Assembly: GCF_000238595.1 (NCBI RefSeq)
Contig: NZ_AGTS01000083.1
Coordinates: 62,001 to 126,000 of the forward strand
DNA from: Acidovorax sp. NO-1
GTDB taxonomy: Bacteria; Pseudomonadota; Gammaproteobacteria; Burkholderiales; Burkholderiaceae_C
Reading direction: 5' to 3'
Length of the DNA: 64,000 nt
The notes beneath the pieces are model-generated. The model saw only the letters and a program-made list of their open reading frames with translations, was not told where the DNA came from and ran no database searches. Position numbers and translations under genes: made by a program. This document shows, one piece after another, positions 50,962 to 59,654 of this stretch. Position 1 is the stretch's first letter. Every line of letters begins with the position of its first letter.

Positions 50962-52164
50962 TTACTTGGAACTCAGAAATTCAGAGGCTCGCTCGAATTT
51001 CCCGGCGCTGGCATTCGCCTTGAGCAAAATGGGGCGGGTCCCCGACTGTCGAATTTTGGGCCCGAAGGTCAAGGGGGCCATGATGCCGTCGCTGGTGAAG
51101 TTTTTGGTCTGCTCGAGCTTTTCGACCACGCAGGCACGCGTGAGGTTTTTGGCACAGGCGTTGAGCGCTGATTCGAGCAACTGAGCGCCTACATAGGCGG
51201 TCAATGAATACCGATGCATGGCCTTGACTTCATTGGCTGAAAAATACTTGTAGGTCAGTGCGGTGATTTTGCCGATGCCCTGAGTTTGAGTGTCGGTCAC
51301 GGGGGGGACAAAATCGGCGATATACATGCCGTCGGCAGCCGGGCCAGCCAGCGCCAGCACAGCATTCAGATGCGAAGGGTAAACGGCCAAGCGCACGGCT
51401 TGCATCTGGTTCTTCGCGATCTCTTTGAGCATGGCGGCGGTTTCGGTGATGATGCCACCGGTCAGCACAAAGGTGGCGCCGGCGCGCTGCACGCTCAGCA
51501 CCTCGGCGGAAAAGTCCTTCGCGCCGCGCTTGTAGGGGACTTCAATGACGCTCTTGAGGCCGAGTTCTTTCAGTGCCAGGTCGTAGCCGCATTTGACGTC
51601 GGTGCCGTAATCGTCTTCCTGGAAGATCAGGGCAAACTTGGAGCCCTGCAGCTTCTGAGTTGTCACCAGATGCTTCATGCTGGCGGAGACAGCCTGGCAG
51701 TAGGTTGCCCCGATATTGAACAGCGTCTTGTGCGGTGGGTTGAAGTGGGCGCTGTTGACGGCGATATGGTTGATGGCGGGAATTTTCTGCTCGTCGATGA
51801 TGGGCAGCATGGCCACCAATTGCGATGAGCCAGATACCGCGATCAAGCCAAATACCTGGTCAACATCAATCAGTTTCTTCAGGCTTTGAACCGAGCGCTG
51901 CGGCACATAGCCGTCGTCCTCGATGCGAATGTCCACCTTGCGTCCGCCGATGCCGCCGCGCGAATTGACATCCTGCTCCCAAACTTTCAGGGTCGTGGCA
52001 ATGGCCTTGCCAATGATGCTGGGCGGGCCGCTCAGCGGGATGACCGCGCCAAGCACGAGTTTCTCGTTCGTGACCCCGGGATCTGCCGCCAGTGCGCTGC
52101 CGAAGGTCAGTGCGGCGAGGGCGCCGAGGCAAAAGCGCTGGGTCAGCTTCTGTAGTGTTCGCAT
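50962..52164 (-). CDS. periplasmic binding protein of Liv-type ABC transporter, copy B
   Basis: A 400-aa paralogue of copy A. Signal peptide MRTLQKLTQRF followed by LGALAALTFGSALA, cleavage before ADPGVT. Shared blocks: LGAVIPLSGPPSIIGKA, NSRGGIGGRKVDI, DDGYVPQRSVQSLKKL, ATYCQAVSASMKHL and NLTRACVVEKLEQTKNF. Start ATG 52164 is fixed by GGGAGA upstream and by the signal peptide; the longer frame is not used. It follows LivM by 41 bp. Ligand differences from copy A are expected mainly in the 190-330 region. Confidence 0.9.
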   Translation of the reverse strand: MRTLQKLTQRFCLGALAALTFGSALAADPGVTNEKLVLGAVIPLSGPPSIIGKAIATTLKVWEQDVNSRGGIGGRKVDIRIEDDGYVPQRSVQSLKKLIDVDQVFGLIAVSGSSQLVAMLPIIDEQKIPAINHIAVNSAHFNPPHKTLFNIGATYCQAVSASMKHLVTTQKLQGSKFALIFQEDDYGTDVKCGYDLALKELGLKSVIEVPYKRGAKDFSAEVLSVQRAGATFVLTGGIITETAAMLKEIAKNQMQAVRLAVYPSHLNAVLALAGPAADGMYIADFVPPVTDTQTQGIGKITALTYKYFSANEVKAMHRYSLTAYVGAQLLESALNACAKNLTRACVVEKLEQTKNFTSDGIMAPLTFGPKIRQSGTRPILLKANASAGKFERASEFLSSK

Positions 52165-52205
52165 CGCAGGTCTCCCATGGAATAAGCAGCGCGTGTGCTG
52201 CGGGG

Positions 52206-53252
52206 TCAGAATCGGAAGGGCCAATGGGTCCAGTAATGCTTGATGTCGCGCCATCGCCCCATCAGGCCATCGGGCTCAAAACGCAGGAACAACACAATCG
52301 CGAGTCCATAAATGACGCCTTTGATCTCATAGGCGGCAGTGGAGCCCGACCCGCCGAAGCTGGCGCCGATCATGCCGAACACGAAGCCCAGGCTTTCGTT
52401 GAGCAGGACGATGAAAGCCGTGCCGAGCAAGGCGCCGGCTACAGAACCCAGGCCGCCAACTATGAGCATGGAGAGCGCCTCGATCGATATCAGCAGGCTG
52501 AAGCTGTCGACATTCAGGTAGCGTGTGTAGTAGGCCAGCAAGCCCCCGGCGATGCCGGTGTAGAAGGCGCTGACCATGAACGCCAGCAACTTGTAGCGCA
52601 CCAGGTTGACGCCCATGGCCTTGGCGGCGATGTCGTGCTCCCGGATCGCCAGGAACGCTCGGCCAATGCGGCTGCGCAGGATGTTCAGGGTGATGAAGGT
52701 GAACATCACCACAAAGCACAGCACCACGTAGTAGTAGCCACGTTCGGCATCCAGCGCCTGGCCGAACAGCGAGGGTTGTGGCACCGTCAGTCCTTCCGAG
52801 CCTCCGGTCAGGTCGCCACCGTTGAGGATCAGGTGGTTGATGATCACGGCAAATGCCATCGTCGTGATGGCCAGGTACAGCCCTTTGAGACGCAGCGAGG
52901 GTATGCCCACGATGATCCCGGCGATGGCCGCGCTCACGCCACCGGCGAAGATGGACGCCAGCATTGGCCAACCAAGTTTGCTGGCCACGATGCCGGCCGT
53001 GTAGGCGCCGACCGCCAGAAACCCCGAGTGCCCGAGCGAGATCAGCCCGGTGGTCCCGGTCAGCAGGTTCAGGCCCAACACCCCCACCGCTGTGATCAGC
53101 AGCAGCAGAATGACGGAGACATAGTACTTGGCCAGCAGCAGTGGCGCGGCCGCCAGCAGCGCCACCAGCAGACACGACCAGACGATGACAGGAACCGAGT
53201 CGGTCAGTGCCAGCAGCTGACGATAGTTTTGTTTGAAGTTTCCGCTACGCAT
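52206..53252 (-). CDS. livM: branched-chain-type ABC permease LivM (second system)
   Basis: A 348-aa permease: LGLNLLTGTTGLISLGHSGFLAVG, SLRLKGLYLAITTMAFAV, REHDIAAKAMGVNLVRYKLL (EAA loop), LSMLIVGGLGSVAGALLG. Its start codon overlaps the LivH stop by one base (TGATG). It forms the channel with that LivH; the first binding protein gene follows downstream. Confidence 0.92.
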   Translation of the reverse strand: MRSGNFKQNYRQLLALTDSVPVIVWSCLLVALLAAAPLLLAKYYVSVILLLLITAVGVLGLNLLTGTTGLISLGHSGFLAVGAYTAGIVASKLGWPMLASIFAGGVSAAIAGIIVGIPSLRLKGLYLAITTMAFAVIINHLILNGGDLTGGSEGLTVPQPSLFGQALDAERGYYYVVLCFVVMFTFITLNILRSRIGRAFLAIREHDIAAKAMGVNLVRYKLLAFMVSAFYTGIAGGLLAYYTRYLNVDSFSLLISIEALSMLIVGGLGSVAGALLGTAFIVLLNESLGFVFGMIGASFGGSGSTAAYEIKGVIYGLAIVLFLRFEPDGLMGRWRDIKHYWTHWPFRF

Positions 53253-54124
53253 CAGACACGCTCGATTTCAGGTTTGCCGAACAGGCCATAGGGTCTGACC
53301 ATAAGGACGACGAGGATCAAAACAAAACCGGCGATCTCCTTCATGCCGCGGCCGATATAGCCTTCCGACAGATTCTCGACCACCCCGATCAGGATGCCGC
53401 CGAGTGCGGCGCCGAACACCGAGTCCAGCCCGCCCAAGATGACTGCGGGAAAGCTGCGCAGACCTGTCGTCCACATGCCGGGGTTGACGTCGTAGATCAC
53501 GCCGATCAACACGCCCGCAATGGCGGCGAGCCCCGCCGACAGGGCCCAGGACAAGGCGAAAATGCGCTTGACATTGATGCCCATCAGCAGGGCTGCAGTT
53601 TGCACGTTGGCGGTGGCACGCATGGCGATACCGACCCGCGAATAGCGAAAGAAGGTCCACAGGCCGAGCAGTACGGCCGCCATCAGCCCAACGGAATACA
53701 GCTGCGCCGGGTACAGGCCGGCCGGGCCGATCTTGATGACCTCCGTTGGCAGGCCGGCATTGAGCGGCATGGGGTCTGCGCCCCAGATCAGCACCACCAC
53801 CGAGCGCAGGATCACGGCCAGGCCAATGGTCACCATCACCGTGGAAAACACCGGCTGACCAAGCATCGGACGGATCAGCAAGACCTCGATCAGCAGGCCG
53901 ATCAGCACCGAGGCCGCGACAGTTGCTGCCAGCATGGGCCAGAAGCCAAATTGGAAGGTGCCGGCCAGGGTGAAGGCGATGTAGGACACCAGCATCATCA
54001 GCTCGCCCTGGGCGAAGTTCACCACGCCGGTGGCGCGGTAAATCATCGCAAAGCCCATGCCGATGAAGCCGTAGAGCAGGCCCACGGCGATGCCGGAAAT
54101 GACCAGTTGCAGAAAATAGTCCAT
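53252..54124 (-). CDS. livH: branched-chain-type ABC permease LivH (second system)
   Basis: A 290-aa permease starting MDYFLQLVISGIAVGLLYG, with YRATGVVNFAQGELMML and GINVKRIFALSWALSAGLAA (EAA loop). Start ATG 54124 overlaps the synthetase stop by one base (TGATG). The position directly after an acyl-CoA synthetase mirrors the plus-strand operon. Confidence 0.92.
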   Translation of the reverse strand: MDYFLQLVISGIAVGLLYGFIGMGFAMIYRATGVVNFAQGELMMLVSYIAFTLAGTFQFGFWPMLAATVAASVLIGLLIEVLLIRPMLGQPVFSTVMVTIGLAVILRSVVVLIWGADPMPLNAGLPTEVIKIGPAGLYPAQLYSVGLMAAVLLGLWTFFRYSRVGIAMRATANVQTAALLMGINVKRIFALSWALSAGLAAIAGVLIGVIYDVNPGMWTTGLRSFPAVILGGLDSVFGAALGGILIGVVENLSEGYIGRGMKEIAGFVLILVVLMVRPYGLFGKPEIERV

Positions 54125-55992
54125 CAGCCTGCTCCTCCACCGTAGATGATCTCGATCTCTTTCGCGAAGGTTTTTTCGATGACGTTGCGGCGCACCTTCT
54201 GGGTGGCGGTGAGTTCGCCGTCGTCGTGGTCGAGTTCTTTTTCCAGGATCAGGAACTTGCGGATGTTCTCGACCCGGGCAAACAGCTTGTTCACACGCTT
54301 GACGTCCTCGTCGATCAGTTCGCGCACCTCGGGCAGCGCGGCCAGGCTCTTGTAGGTGGTGTAGGCCAGTTTGCGTTCTTGTGCCCACTTGCCGACTGTT
54401 TCGTAGTCGACCTGGATCAGCGCCGCCAAATAGTGGCGTCCGTCGCCCAGGATGATCGCCTCGCGCACATACAGGCTGTCCTTGAGCGCGTTTTCGATCT
54501 CCGAGGGAGCGATGTTCTTGCCGCCGCTGGTGATGATGATGGCCTTCTTGCGGTCAACGATCATCAGCTCGCCGTTGTCGGCCAGTGCCACGATGTCGCC
54601 GGTGTGCAGCCAGCCGTCCACCACGGTCTTGGCGGTGGCGCCTTCGTCGTGGATGTAGCCCTTGAACACGGCGGGGTGCTTGACGACGAGCTCGCCGTCC
54701 TCCGCGATCTTCCAGTTCAGGCCGTCGATGGGCAGGCCGGTGGCGCCCAGTTTGATCGCTTTTTCATGCTGGAAGAAGATCACCCCGCCGGACTCGGTCA
54801 TGCCGTAGACCTGGTACACCGGAATGCCGAGGATGCGGAAGAACTTCAGTACCTCGGGTGAGACGCTGGCGCCGCCACAGAAGCCGCACTGCATGCGGTC
54901 CTGGCCGACGAACTTCTGCAGATTGCGAAACATCAGCAACCACAGAACGAAGAAGTGCAGGCGATCCGACAGACTGCGCTGGCCCCCTTGCGCCTCGACC
55001 TTTTCGAACAGACGGCGCCCGGCATCGAAGCAGCGCTGGAAAGCCCAGCGCTGAAAGCGCGAGGCGTCCTGCATGCGGATCAAAATGCCTTGCTGCAGCT
55101 TCTCCCAGATGCGCGGCACGCCCAAAAACACCGTGGGTGCGATCTCGCGCAGATTGACGGCCACCGTGTCGATCGATTCGGCGTAATTGACCACGCCACC
55201 GGTGAGCAGGTGCATGACCGTCGAGAAGGCACGCTCGGCCACGTGGCACAACGGCAGGTAGCAGACCACTTCGTAGTTGTGCCGGTCGAGCTTGAAATGG
55301 GTTTTGAGCTTGTCAACGGTGACGATCAGGTTGCGGTGCGACAGCATCGCGCCCTTGGGCGGCCCGGTGGTGCCCGAGGTGTAGACCAGCATGCAGGTGT
55401 CGTCGGGTTGGGTGTCCTCGATGGCGCGATCAAAGGTTCCCGCGTGCTGGGGCGATGCCGCGGCGTATTGGTCGCCAAGCTCAAGCACGTCCTCGAACGA
55501 CATCAGCTTGTCGTGTTTGTAGCCGCGCATGCCCTTCATGTCGACGCAGATGATCTTCACCAGGTCGGGCAGGCCGGTGGCGTGCTTGTCCATGGCGTCG
55601 AGCACTTTGTCGACCTGTTCCTGGTCGCCGCAGACCACGAACTTGCTGTTCGAGTGGTGCACGATGTACTGCAGCTCCGGCCACGGGTTGGTGGGGTAGA
55701 TGCCCACCACGACGCCGCCGATGGCTTGCGTGGCCAGGTCGGTGAACATCCACTGCGGACTGTCCTCGCTGGCAATCGCCAGCCGGTCGCCCTTGTCGAA
55801 GCCCAGAGACTTGAGACCGAGTGCGAAGCGGCGCGCCGTTTCGAAATAGTGCTGCCAGGTCATCCGGTTCCAGATACCGTAATCCTTCTCGCGAAACGCG
55901 AGCGCATCCGGAAAGCGCTGTGCCCAGTGCTGGAGCAGCTTGGGCAGGGTGGTGTTGCCGTTGCGCAGCAACGCGTCCAGGTTGTCGATCAC
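54124..55992 (-). CDS. long-chain-type acyl-CoA synthetase embedded in ABC operon (second system)
   Basis: A 622-aa FadD15-like synthetase: LVYTSGTTGPPKGAMLSH (about 203-220), CYLPLCHVAERAFS, QVYGMTESGGVIFF, GWLHTGDIV, VDRKKAIIITSGGKNIAPSEIE, and a C-terminus LTATQKVRRNVIEK with the expected lysine. It overlaps LivG upstream (ATGA) and LivH downstream (TGATG). It is a clear homologue of the synthetase at 36525 but with a more canonical hinge motif (DRKKAIIIT versus DRVEHLVKL), so the two may favour different acids. Confidence 0.92.
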   Translation of the reverse strand: MIDNLDALLRNGNTTLPKLLQHWAQRFPDALAFREKDYGIWNRMTWQHYFETARRFALGLKSLGFDKGDRLAIASEDSPQWMFTDLATQAIGGVVVGIYPTNPWPELQYIVHHSNSKFVVCGDQEQVDKVLDAMDKHATGLPDLVKIICVDMKGMRGYKHDKLMSFEDVLELGDQYAAASPQHAGTFDRAIEDTQPDDTCMLVYTSGTTGPPKGAMLSHRNLIVTVDKLKTHFKLDRHNYEVVCYLPLCHVAERAFSTVMHLLTGGVVNYAESIDTVAVNLREIAPTVFLGVPRIWEKLQQGILIRMQDASRFQRWAFQRCFDAGRRLFEKVEAQGGQRSLSDRLHFFVLWLLMFRNLQKFVGQDRMQCGFCGGASVSPEVLKFFRILGIPVYQVYGMTESGGVIFFQHEKAIKLGATGLPIDGLNWKIAEDGELVVKHPAVFKGYIHDEGATAKTVVDGWLHTGDIVALADNGELMIVDRKKAIIITSGGKNIAPSEIENALKDSLYVREAIILGDGRHYLAALIQVDYETVGKWAQERKLAYTTYKSLAALPEVRELIDEDVKRVNKLFARVENIRKFLILEKELDHDDGELTATQKVRRNVIEKTFAKEIEIIYGGGAG

Positions 55993-56771
55993 GCGGCCTC
56001 CTTGGTTTTGCTGCCCAGGTAGGCGTCGATAACCGCCGCGTTGGCCGATATTTCGGCCGGCGTGCCCTCGCCGATCTTGCGGCCGAAGTTGAGCACGCAG
56101 ACGCGGTCGGAGATGTCCATCACGATGCCCATGTCATGCTCGACCATGAGGACCGAAATGCCGAGTTCGTCGCGGATGTCCAGCACGAAGCGGGCAATGT
56201 CTTCGGTCTCCTCGCTGTTCATGCCCGACACCATTTCGTCCAGCAGCAGCAACTTGGGCTCGGTGGCCAGTGCGCGCCCCAACTCGACCCGCTTTTGCAG
56301 GCCATAGGACAGGGTGCCCACCGGCATGTCGCGAATTTCCTCGATTTCGAGAAAATCGATGATCTCTTCCACCTTGCGACGGTGTTCGAGCTCCTCGCGC
56401 CGCGCCCGTCCGAAGAACCACGAGGCATCCAGCACGTTGGTGGCCATGTGGCAGTGGCGGCCGACCAGCAGGTTGTCCACCACGCTGGCATGTTTGAACA
56501 CCGCCAGGTTCTGGAAGGTCCGACCGATGCCGATGGCGGCCAGGCGGTGTGCCGGCATGCCGGTGATGTCGCTGCCATCGAAATGCACGGTGCCGCTGCT
56601 GGGCTTGACGACGCCGCTGATCATGTTGAAGGTGGTCGTCTTGCCGGCCCCGTTGGGGCCGATCAGGGAATAGATTTCACCGCGCCGAACGTGAAAACTG
56701 ACACCGGCAACGGCTTCGACGCCGCCGAAGCGCTTGGACAGGGTTTCGACCCTTAACAATGTGTCGTTCAT
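55989..56771 (-). CDS. livG: branched-chain-type ABC transporter ATPase LivG (second system)
   Basis: A 260-aa ATPase: SKRFGGVEAVAGVSFHV, Walker A GPNGAGKTTTF, FQNLAVFKHASVVDNLLVG, LSYGLQKRVELGRAL signature, Walker B KLLLLDEMVSGMN (Met replaces the usual Pro after Glu), VEHDMGIVMDISDRV. It overlaps the synthetase start by 4 nt and follows LivF by 9 bp. DFLEIEEIRDMPVG closely resembles the corresponding part of the plus-strand LivG, indicating a common origin of the two transport modules. Confidence 0.92.
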   Translation of the reverse strand: MNDTLLRVETLSKRFGGVEAVAGVSFHVRRGEIYSLIGPNGAGKTTTFNMISGVVKPSSGTVHFDGSDITGMPAHRLAAIGIGRTFQNLAVFKHASVVDNLLVGRHCHMATNVLDASWFFGRARREELEHRRKVEEIIDFLEIEEIRDMPVGTLSYGLQKRVELGRALATEPKLLLLDEMVSGMNSEETEDIARFVLDIRDELGISVLMVEHDMGIVMDISDRVCVLNFGRKIGEGTPAEISANAAVIDAYLGSKTKEAA

Positions 56772-56780
56772 GTTTTTTTC

Positions 56781-57572
56781 TCAGGACAGCCAGCGTTTGC
56801 GCCGCTTGTAATGCTTCACGTCGCGCATGTTCTTGCGCGATCCACCTTCGCCGAAGCCTAGGTAGAACTCGCGCACGTCGTCGTTGCGCAGCATCTTGTC
56901 GGCCTCACCGTCGAGCACCACGCGGCCGTTTTCCATGATGTAGCCATAGTCGGCAATGGCCAGCGCCATCTGTGCGTTCTGCTCCACCAGGAGAATGCCC
57001 ATGCCTTCCTGGCGGCACAGGCGGGTGATGATGTCGAAAATCTCTTCGCTGATCTGTGGCGCCAGACCGAGCGTGGGCTCGTCGAGCATCAGCAGTTTCG
57101 GGGACGACATCAGCGCGCGGCCGATGGCCACCATCTGCTGTTCGCCGCCCGACAGGTAGCCCGACACCGTGCTGCGTTTTTGCACCAGACGCGGGAACAG
57201 CCCATACACCATCTCCATCTGGCGCCTGGCGTCTGTCAGACTGCGTGTGTAGCCGCCCATCACGAGGTTTTCCTCGACCGTCAGCTGGTCGAACAGGCGG
57301 CGCCCCTCGGGCACCATGACCACGCCGGCGCGCACGATTTCGTCCGGCGCCAGGCCGGTCAGCTGGCGGTTTTCAAACGTGATCTGGCCACCCTTGATCT
57401 CACCGTCTTCCGGATACAGAACGCCCGAAATGCCTTTGAGCGTGGTTGATTTCCCGGCCCCGTTGGAACCGAGCAGGGCGACTATGCGACCTTTGCCGAC
57501 GGCCAATGAGGCCTCTCGCACCGCCTCGATGGTGTTGTCGTAAACGATCTGGACATTGGTGAGATTCAGCAT
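56781..57572 (-). CDS. livF: branched-chain-type ABC transporter ATPase LivF (second system)
   Basis: A 263-aa ATPase: VQIVYDNTIEAVREASLAV, Walker A GSNGAGKSTTL, LSGGEQQMVAIGRALM signature, Walker B KLLMLDEPTLGLAP, LLVEQNAQMALAI, ending KHYKRRKRWLS as in the other LivF. It is the first gene of the minus operon; its ribosome site is weak. A promoter candidate lies about 290 bp upstream next to the IS110-family element. Confidence 0.92.
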   Translation of the reverse strand: MLNLTNVQIVYDNTIEAVREASLAVGKGRIVALLGSNGAGKSTTLKGISGVLYPEDGEIKGGQITFENRQLTGLAPDEIVRAGVVMVPEGRRLFDQLTVEENLVMGGYTRSLTDARRQMEMVYGLFPRLVQKRSTVSGYLSGGEQQMVAIGRALMSSPKLLMLDEPTLGLAPQISEEIFDIITRLCRQEGMGILLVEQNAQMALAIADYGYIMENGRVVLDGEADKMLRNDDVREFYLGFGEGGSRKNMRDVKHYKRRKRWLS

Positions 57573-57774
57573 GACAGGCCGTTACTTGCGCTGTGCTGCG
57601 GCGACTTAACCATTGAACGGGTTTGCCGGTCGAGCGTAGTGGATGGGTGCGCCAGGATGGCAGCCGCAGTCGTGCAGACCTTCGGCTCGGATGGGCCGGG
57701 TGCATGGGCGCGACCATGGTCTCTGGTTGCCAGGGTGCCGGTCGAGGGGGCAGTTAATTTTCTCAAAGGTTGTC

Positions 57775-57801
57775 CCGTGTTGGCCGTGTTGGCCGTGTTG
57801 G
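57775..57801. repeat. three tandem copies of a 9-bp unit
   Basis: CCGTGTTGG occurs three times in perfect succession in the presumed leader of the minus-strand liv operon. Nine is a multiple of three but no gene is seen here, so copy-number change would only alter the leader. No function is evident. Confidence 0.7.
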
Positions 57802-57862
57802 GCAGCGTGCCTGCCATGTGCCTTGCCGTTCGGTAGGCGCCATGCCTTGTTTGCATGGCGTT

Positions 57863-57890
57863 AATCTAACGGTAGTTAGGCTGGCGTCAA
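57863..57890 (-). promoter_or_regulatory. promoter candidate with internal CTAAC palindrome for the liv/carboxylase operon
   Basis: On the minus strand TTGACG (57890-57885) and TAGATT (57868-57863) are spaced by 16 bp. The inverted repeat CTAACTACCGTTAG (57879-57866; half-sites CTAAC and GTTAG) fills the spacer and touches the -10 box, an ideal place for a repressor. The predicted leader to LivF is about 285 nt, and 57573-57860 otherwise holds only the 9-bp repeats. Confidence 0.5.
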
Positions 57891-57894
57891 CTCG

Positions 57895-58143
57895 GGAAAT
57901 CCCTATGCAGGTGCCATCAAGTCCGGGTGCAAGTGCGGGCGGCAACTTCTGGCCAGGCTCGCTACAGCATGAATGCCGGTGATTCACCGTCGGCGCATTC
58001 AAGACTGAAGATGGCACGGTCCGCCCACCTACAGCGCTGCTGCTGAAATGAGGCTGCCATCGGTCGACGGTGGGGCCTCGCAGAAACGGCATCCGAGTGC
58101 CAAAGTGGAGGTTCTTGCAACCACTTGATCTGGAGGCCCCACC
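57895..58143 (+). ncRNA. candidate bridge/guide RNA region in the left end of the IS110-family element
   Basis: About 250 non-coding bases precede the transposase. They contain several inverted repeats: GTGCCATC/GATGGCAC (57911-57918 with 58010-58017), AAGTGG/CCACTT (58103-58108 with 58121-58126) and GTGGGGCCTC/GAGGCCCCAC (58070-58079 with 58133-58142). IS110-family elements are known to encode a structured bridge (seeker) RNA in a non-coding end, which for the IS110 group is the left end. Exact RNA limits cannot be set by eye. Confidence 0.4.
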
Positions 58144-59190
58144 ATGCAATCTACTGCAAATCTGCCCGTCATTGGTCTGGATCTGGCCAAGTCCGTCTTC
58201 CAGTTGCACATCGTCGATATTCAGACTGGTGAAATCCAGCGTCGCCAGATCAAGCGCGCCAAGCTCACCGAGTTCTTCGCCAAGTGCCAGCGCAGCCTAG
58301 TTGCGATGGAGGCGTGCGGCACAGCCCACCACTGGGCGCGGGTGATCAGTTCCCTGGGGCACCAGGTCAAGCTGCTGCCTGCCCAGCACATCAAGGCCTT
58401 CTTGCTGCGCGACAAGACCGACGCCATGGACGCGCAAGCGATCTGGGTGGCTGCTCAACAGCCGCACCTCAAGCCCGTGCCTGTCAAGACGGAGCGCCAG
58501 CAGACTTGCATGGCGTTGCACGGCATGCGTCGTCAGCTCATGAAGATGCGGGTCATGCAAACCAACGCACTGCGCGGCATGCTGGCCGAGTTCGGCATCG
58601 CTCTGCCGGTCGGGCACAGCCAGTTGCTCAAGGCGATTCAGGGCGAGCTGGCCAAGGCGCAGCAGGCTGATCAGCTAACAGCCGATCTGGTGCTCAGCGT
58701 GCAAGAGCAACTCAAACGCATTGACGCCTTGCAAGAAGACATCGACCACCTTGGTCAGCGGCTGCGTGCCATGATTCGCGAGGACCGCCAGATGCAGGCG
58801 ATCCAGCAAATCCCGGGCGTTGGGGACTTGACGGCCTCGGCGCTGGTGGCGGCCGTCGGAGACTTCTCGACCTTCAAATCCGGGCACCAGTTTGCATCGT
58901 GGGCAGGCTTGACACCGCGACAGGTGGGAACAGGTGGAAAGACACAACAGCTTGGCATCTCCAAGCGTGGTGATACCTACTTGCGCACCCTGCTGATCGC
59001 GGGAGCCAGGGCCGTGATTGCCAGAGCCGACAAGTCGAGTTGGATCACTCGACTTCTGGCGCGGCGGCACTACAACGTGGTCGTCGTGGCATTGGCTAAC
59101 AAGATGGCACGTACGGTCTGGGCGGTCCTGGCCAAAGGCACAGTCTTTGAACAAGTCAAGTGGAATCCCATTGATCCGGTCGCTGTCTGA
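58144..59190 (+). mobile_element. IS110-family transposase gene (intact)
   Basis: A 348-aa transposase with the IS110 RuvC-like DEDD catalytic set: GLDLAKSVFQLH (D13), AMEACGTAHHWAR (Glu about 57), RDKTDAMDAQAI (Asp pair about 92-97). The C-terminal transposase_20-type domain follows: IQQIPGVGDLTASALVAAVGD, FASWAGLTPRQVGTGGK, RGDTYLRTLLIAGARA. No frameshift is visible, so the element may be active. It has inserted in the gap upstream of the minus-strand liv operon, next to the remains of an IS30-type element. Terminal repeats are not obvious, as expected for the family. Confidence 0.93.
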
Positions 59191-59654
59191 TGTAACCACA
59201 ACAGAACGCCATACCGTCAAACAACTGAACCGAACCGTTTTGAAGGAGCGCCTGCAGAAAGCGGAGTGATGGATTGAAGGTCAAACCAGGTAGGGGACAT
59301 TCCGGTGTTGCACTAGTACCTTGAGTACGGTCTGAAGATTGGAGCCTCGACCGCGAATAGCCATCATGGGCAGCAGAACCAACTGCACAAACAGCCCGAA
59401 TGTAAGGCAGCAGTCCTTTCAAGCTTTCACGACGCCAACGCTTGCACTCCTTGGGCGGACCATGTAAGTGCAACACCTGCCCCCGAGTACGGTCCGCAGA
59501 TTCAAAGCAGCCCACCCAAGCGCAAACGACTACCTCGCAACAAAGGAAAAGGCCGAAGAGCTCAGATACTATTGCTCCGGCCCCATGAATCTTGAACTTT
59601 CGTGGATCGTTTGCCTGTGGCAGTCCGTCCACGACTCGCGACTTCAAAGGGCCG
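59191..59654. other. non-coding insertion-element scar with an 18-bp imperfect direct repeat
   Basis: No convincing gene. GAGTACGGTCTGAAGATT (59323-59340) and GAGTACGGTCCGCAGATT (59485-59502) match at 16 of 18 positions and are 162 bp apart. The first 100 bases are probably the right end of the IS110-family element; the remainder looks like degraded mobile DNA. Confidence 0.4.

Noticed and set aside
57960-58025. Possible riboswitch-like segment (GCCGGTGATTCACCG and nearby stems)
   Set aside because: It superficially recalls a cobalamin box but lacks the conserved core. It lies within the IS110-family left end, which explains the structure better.
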